Below are positions 58,601-64,000 of a stretch of 64,000 nucleotides of DNA, one piece after another; positions within the stretch are counted from its first letter, which is position 1, and the number at the start of each line of letters is the position of its first letter. Source of the DNA: Paramacrobiotus metropolitanus (taxonomy: Eukaryota; Tardigrada; Eutardigrada; Parachela; Macrobiotidae); NCBI RefSeq assembly GCF_019649055.1, contig NW_026570250.1, forward strand, positions 186,001 through 250,000, written 5' to 3'. Below the pieces are notes generated by a model. That model did not search any database, was not told the origin of the DNA, and worked only from the letters and a program-made list of their open reading frames with translations. The translations under genes were made by a program, and so were the position numbers.

Positions 58601-61600
58601 AATGGCGAAACCTGATGCCAAACCAAAAGGTAAGAAAGATCGCAGTGTACGTGGGCACATTATGTTGGGCAATAAAATGTTTTCTTTTTTGTTGAATGCT
58701 TGTTCTCAACGTCGCAGTTTTTATCCATTTCTTCGGAATCAACGGTTGTTGTATCGTTCAATGGCTGGGGTATTCCAGCTTTGAAGGCAATAACATGTTT
58801 GCAGTTGTTATTTAGAGTGGACCAACCTGTCCCGCAGGTTGAATGACACTAATATAAAAATTGGCATGAATTTGTTTTGGTTTAGCGCTATGCCTTTAAG
58901 AGGTTAATGAGTCATCTGGTTAAGTCCCGTATTTGTTTTTTTGTTTCATAGTTTAAATAATTAATAAGCAATCAGTAAGTGCTAAGATGCTATTTAATTT
59001 TCATTCGATGCAAAAGCAGCTAAACCACGGTTACAACTTACAAGTTGAAACTACACTACGGGTTGTGCCGTACGACGTGAATTGTTGAAAATCGGTATAC
59101 GTATAGATATGTTGTGTTTGATATCAGATTCATCTCCCAGCTTGCATTTTGTATTTAAACCTTTATAGTTTATCATTATTTATTGTGCAGGGTTTCCACA
59201 GGAAGCGGTGGACGAAAGTGATTTTATAAAGGTAAATAACTGCCAGAAAATTTATTTATAATGTAGATGGGTGGAATTATCTTAGCCGTTTCAAATCTGT
59301 ATACCGGTATTACTTATGTACTATCTTAACTTATTATACAATACAACTTTAGGTGCATATCTGGAAAATTGTTAAACAGCATTTGTTTGTTTATTTACGT
59401 TTCTTAAGCATTGGATGTCCGTTATTTAGCAATGCGTTTTGTCTTTAAAAGGCAAATGCATTTTACAAAATTTTAACGTAGAGATTGTGTGATTGAAATT
59501 TGGTCATAGCCGAAAACGGAAGGAATAGTCGGTTTTGCTCAACAAAAATACATTCATAGCGAAAAAATATGTTGTATTTTCAGAGTGCGGTTAATAAAAG
59601 TGCCAGTCGTGCTCAGAGCGTTCCCCCAAAGCCCCGAAATGCATTCGGTTTGCCCGCACCGAAATCATCTAGCAGCAACGCCCCTAGTAAATAGTTTTCC
59701 TTGTGTTGACTTACATGCATCGCTTTGTTTGTTTATGCAATTTGTTGCTGTATTTATAGAAGAAGCTGGGGCTGTTGATGAAGAGCAGTTTCGCGAAGCT
59801 TTCACAGAGTGTCCACGGTTGTCCATCTCGTCCGGTGCTGAAGTGGAGTCGGAACTTACAAAAATTAAAGATAGTCTTTCTAATCCTAAAGAAGATTGGG
59901 AGAAAAGGGTCGATCAGGTGAGCCGGTAATGTGCTACCAACCGTTTTGGTGTAACTTTGATGTTGCTATGCCTTGATGGCGAAAGTCTGTCTCTGTTAGA
60001 AGGTTAATTTTTTGAGACTGTCGTTTTGTTTTTGGTTCACATGTTTTTTTTTAGAATACGTCGAGATTAAGTAAAATTTTAATGCATTTGACCACTATTT
60101 TCCTTTTCAAAGTGGCAAAGCAAACTTACATTTAGTTTTTATTTAGCTTAAGCGTTTACGCGGTGTTGTTATCGCTGGAGCGGCCGATTACAAAGAATAC
60201 GCAGCTACAATGAAATTTGTGGATTTAGCCCTGCAAGTTGCCGTCAAAGATCTTCGCTCGCAGGTTGTCCGCGAAGCTTGTGTAACCCTCTCGTAAGTTC
60301 GCCAGACATTCCCAGACAGTGGCGACGCGCTGCTTATTTATTATTGTTCAGTGATTAATGTTATCGTTCGTTTGTGCTGTGTAGGTTTATGGCTGAAAAG
60401 CTGGGAATGCGCTTTGAGCGTACTGCCGAATTAACGCTTCCATCATTAGTCTTACTTATTCCAAATTCAGCGAAAGTTATGTCAACGTCTGGAATTATTG
60501 GAATCCGCTTCATTTTGGGCGTATGTTTATTTTTAACAGTGTACATATGTGAAACTGATCCTTCTAAATTAATTGCACCACATTTTTATAGAATGTGCAT
60601 TCATCTAAACTGGTCCCCATAATTACCAACGAATTTATGACGTCGAAGTCGAAAGACATTAGAAGGTACGGTATGAACATGAGTTATTAACCAAATGGAC
60701 AGTTGTTGTCGTGGGCGTGCATGGATCACTGCACTCGTATTCAGCAGTTTACAGATATATCGTCATATACGAGTATTTTCTAATATCTTTGCAGATATTG
60801 CTGCGAGTTTATTGGTCTTATATTGGCAAAATTTCCTAAACAAGCCTTGGAGAAGCACGTTACTCTTTTACAAGAGGCCATTAAGAAAGGGATGGCTGAC
60901 GCGGATTCGGAAGCGCGAGCGCTAGCCCGCCAGTACGATAATGAACCGTTAGCTCGAAGTAAATGTACTAGCAGCTTTGTAAATTTTCATTTGAATTAGG
61001 GCCTTTTTTGGCTTCAAAAAGCACTTCCGAGCGCAGGCGGATAATTTATTTAAAGATCTGGATCCCATGAAGCAGCGTTATCTTGAGGAAGGAATGTCGC
61101 GGAGTACGAGTCAGAATTCATTGAAATCTGGCGCTGCTCTTTCACTTGCACCCAGCAGCAAGATACCAATTACCGGCAACCTAGGGTAGGTGAACAATGC
61201 GGAAACGTCACAGGGTGTTTGTGTACAGACTGCAGTAAACAGTCAAATATATGCACATTCCGGTGATGCACATGTTGATTTATGGCCCTAGCTTCGCATC
61301 CAATTATGGTGATCACGCTGTGCGTGAGAAAGCTCATGGTTGCTCAGATGATGCGTTAAGTTCAGTGATTAAGTTATGGTGCCATGTTTTCATTACTTCC
61401 TCAAGGCGAGTTACTTATCTCCTTTGATAACTTTTGCGATTGGTTTTGATGAAAAATTTCGTTAAAATTTGAAGACATTTTACTAGTTCTAGTAGTTAAG
61501 TACGAGAATGTTTTAAGTGGAGCCAGTTTGCAGTTATTTGTCATGTTCTTATATCGGTTTTCTAACTGCTCCTTTTTTGCAGCGTGGAATGTGCTTTGCG

Positions 61601-64000
61601 CATGGGAAATGATCAAGGTGAATTTAAAGCTCGGAGGATGAGATGACAACGATAAGCTATTAATTTGGGCACTGTGATATAAAATGTCTGATTGTCTCTG
61701 ACAGTGGAGAGCGTTTCTGCCCCTACCGAATCGAAAGCTCGTTCCAGCAGTGCCATTGATATGGCCGCTGCCCGTCGTGCTAAAGCGAAACTACTTTCGT
61801 CTGGAACACGAACTCTGCGTCCGCCAACACGACCGGCACCACCACCGACATCGCGCGGAAGAAACCAGTCCACTAGCGCTGTATCGCACTCTCAGCGTAG
61901 GCGAAACTGACTTTAACTTATTTTAGTGGCTTATTTTCCAATCGTTATCGTAATTTCCTGCTTCTTTTCTGCACGTTTTTGAAAGCAACCGCCATAAGTA
62001 ATGCTAAAATAATGTGAAAGTGTCTGAACAAATAATTACGTTTGCATCCCCGAATTATCATGGTTGACCTAGTTGTACTTAGATGTTGATGTTGCAGCGG
62101 GAAGCCGATCGACTTCGCCATCAAATGCACGCTACGCGAATACTTTGAAGCGTACTCCAGGGCACGCCAGTAAAGACGTCAGTCGAGATTCCAGTCCTGT
62201 GCGCACAGCTGGAAAGGTTCGCACTAATTCCTCATTTCGCTACGGAACGCAGCGCAAAGCTGCCGGTGGCGATGCGTCTGGACCAAACTCACGACGACCC
62301 AGTCAAAGTCTGGACCAATCCAACTACCATAGCGATGACGAGAGCGAGACATCCAGCTTAGCTTCCGAACATTCTCTGGGATCACACGTGCGATCTCGTC
62401 CAGGCAATCAGTCTGATGTGAGTTTGGCCGTTCCATGTAGAGTATCTTGGTTTGTGCATGTTTATATGGAGTATTGTGGTTTGCCACGGCATTTTGTTTT
62501 TCTTGTGGCCAAATGGATTGAAATTTGTTTTTGGATTCTGAACAGATCAAGGAGACCATTCCAGATATCATTAATCAGCTTAACAGCGGAAATTGGACAA
62601 CCAAACGAGATGGATTAAATGGTTTGCGCCGGTACATTCAAAATGGAGCCAGGCATTTATCGTACGTCCAGATTTTGAAACTTCTTGGTTCAGGCATTGT
62701 CTAATGGGCTGTTGTACCGGCTGATAGGCGTTCGGAGCTGGAATCGATTTGTTCCACTTTCACGAGAATGATGAATGATCCGACTACCAAAGTAATTGGA
62801 TTATTTTTGGACACTTTGCAAGAATTCGTGAATGCCTACAAACTGGAGCTGGGGTCGTGGTCGTACACCTTGATTACCAAACTTTTGACCAAGCAAGGCG
62901 CTGACCTTGTCCCGACGGTGCAGGCGAAAATCGAGAGCCTTTTTGACCTGATCAGGTAACGATTTACTGGTGATTTATTTAAGCCCCCTGGATTTTCCAC
63001 GCGATTTATATGCGGTTTTTTTAAGGTCATCGTTTCCTGCGGAAAGTCAGTTCCAGCATGTCGTGAGGTACATCACCGACCAGACGCAAACTCCCAACGT
63101 CCGCGTTAAAGCCGCTGTGCTAAATTTCCTGACAAAATTGATCCAGAATTGTATGCAATCCAGTGATCTAAAAAATTCCAGTTCCTCTCGTCTCGGTGTA
63201 ACCAGAATAATTAATTGGACGATTGATGGAAAAACACCGGAAATTCGACAGAAGTCACAACAAGTTCTGCATGCCTTGCGACAGTTAAATGAGGATGAAT
63301 TCATGCAGATGGTTAACACGCTGGATGAGTATCTCCGAGTGAGCACAAATGGTAGCGCATGGTTATTTGCGATATTTTTTGCATTGATACTTTGAATTTT
63401 AGGAAGCGGCGATGAAGTTAATTAATGGTTATCCACGGCGTCCGTCGGGTTTGTTGGACGACGTTACTCTTTCACCAGTTGTTCCTCTCAGATCTTCTCC
63501 CATGACGCGAATGTCACCGGCAAGGTTTGTTTAGAAACGTTGCACCATTTATATATAATTTTTGATCATTTACAAATTTTTGAGGCGACTGCCATGGTGG
63601 GGTTTCACTGGTCCCTCAACTATTTGTACTCTTTATTGTCCATTATATGTTGTATTCTTTTTAATTAGGCATGTTCCGGCACCCAAAGGCACAACTCCCG
63701 TTGGATCTCCTTCCCAGCTATCTTCATCAGGGAATGACGAAAATGTCAACCCCGATGTTTCTGTTCCCAGTATTCATCATACGCCGAAGGACCTTCAGAA
63801 ATTTGGAAATAAAAGTGCATCGCCCCGGAGTGTCAGTATTGGATCGACTGAGCGGCGGCGACAGGTTCGTCAACACTCTGAACCCCCGGAACCTGTCACC
63901 CCCAAAACCAAATGGTTTCCTCAGTACGAAAATTATTCCATTGTTCCTGTCTACGCAAGTATAGAGGAACAGAAACTGTATTTGTCAACACTCCCGGAGC
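58577..64000 (+). CDS. CLASP: CLASP microtubule plus-end tracking protein (partial at window end)
   Basis: Stabilises microtubules and promotes rescue through TOG domains. Seventeen exons join in phase: 58602-58629, 59191-59231, 59584-59686, 59760-59917, 60147-60292, 60385-60520, 60592-60665, 60795-60932, 61000-61185, 61583-61617, 61705-61896, 62098-62417, 62546-62661, 62728-62955, 63026-63338, 63403-63524, 63669 to the window end. The TOG2 domain starts GAVDEEQFREAFTECP and contains VVREACVTLS and LIPNSAKVMSTSGIIGIRF. After it come an EB1-binding SKIP (SxIP) motif in SSKIPITGN, a Ser/Arg-rich linker (SQPGSRSTSPSNARY), and TOG3 (FTRMMNDPTTKVIGLFLDTL, DQTQTPNVRVKAAVLNFL). The C-terminal domain lies beyond 64,000. 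No TOG1 is seen, so this resembles short CLASP isoforms. An acceptor site at 58,576 allows a further 5-prime exon in frame (ICVGGSKE before the ATG at 58602). Confidence 0.95.

Noticed and set aside
1-64000. tRNA genes
   Set aside because: I looked by eye for A-box and B-box pairs with a plausible cloverleaf and found none convincing. A covariance-model scan would be decisive.

Overview
This is eukaryotic, metazoan DNA: multi-exon genes with GT-AG introns of roughly 50 to 1,400 bases, an AT-rich background and many mobile-element traces. Gene content (laminin-class integrin alpha, a Dimmed/MIST1 bHLH factor, CLASP, a CDP-alcohol phosphotransferase, thyropin-type secreted proteins) points to an invertebrate, most likely an ecdysozoan. 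I cannot fix the taxon from the sequence alone. All exon models were built by hand from splice signals, reading phase and family resemblance.

Layout. 1-5.4 kb holds one minus-strand signal-peptide exon (about 2.6-2.75 kb) and little else. 5,400-7,909 (minus) is a complete 8-exon choline/ethanolamine phosphotransferase. 11,053-17,073 (minus) is a complete 8-exon integrin alpha subunit. 18,900-25,381 is a 6.5 kb minisatellite of 51/50-bp units. 28,268-30,013 (minus) is a two-exon Dimmed/MIST1 gene. 34,311-35,770 and 36,717-37,656 (minus) are tandem paralogues encoding secreted thyroglobulin type-1 proteins with the same intron pattern. About 38.3-40.6 kb (minus) looks like the N-terminal half of a gamma-tubulin complex protein (GCP5-like). 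58,577-64,000 (plus) is CLASP, cut by the window end.

The striking part is 41,653-58,326. Two Mutator-like (MULE) elements lie head to tail and share one target site. Element A (41,662-55,348, 13.7 kb) has 143-bp terminal inverted repeats with only two mismatches. Element B (55,358-58,317, 3.0 kb) has related but more diverged 146-bp inverted repeats. The same 9-bp target duplication, GTTGATTTG, occurs three times: left of A, between A and B, and right of B. B therefore probably inserted first, and A later hit exactly the same 9 bp.

Element A carries a multi-exon MULE transposase (C2H2 finger, DDE domain, SWIM finger). On the opposite strand it also carries two small spliced genes whose exons join without a frame break: a 118-residue PWWP-domain protein and a 163-residue protein with an RFX-like winged-helix look. 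There is also a decayed FAR1/Ulp1-type remnant. Both elements contain tracts of 12-bp period that would encode an Asn-x-Ser-x repeat. I read this as a large cargo-carrying MULE whose accessory proteins may bind chromatin or DNA. The sequence suggests that function but does not prove it.
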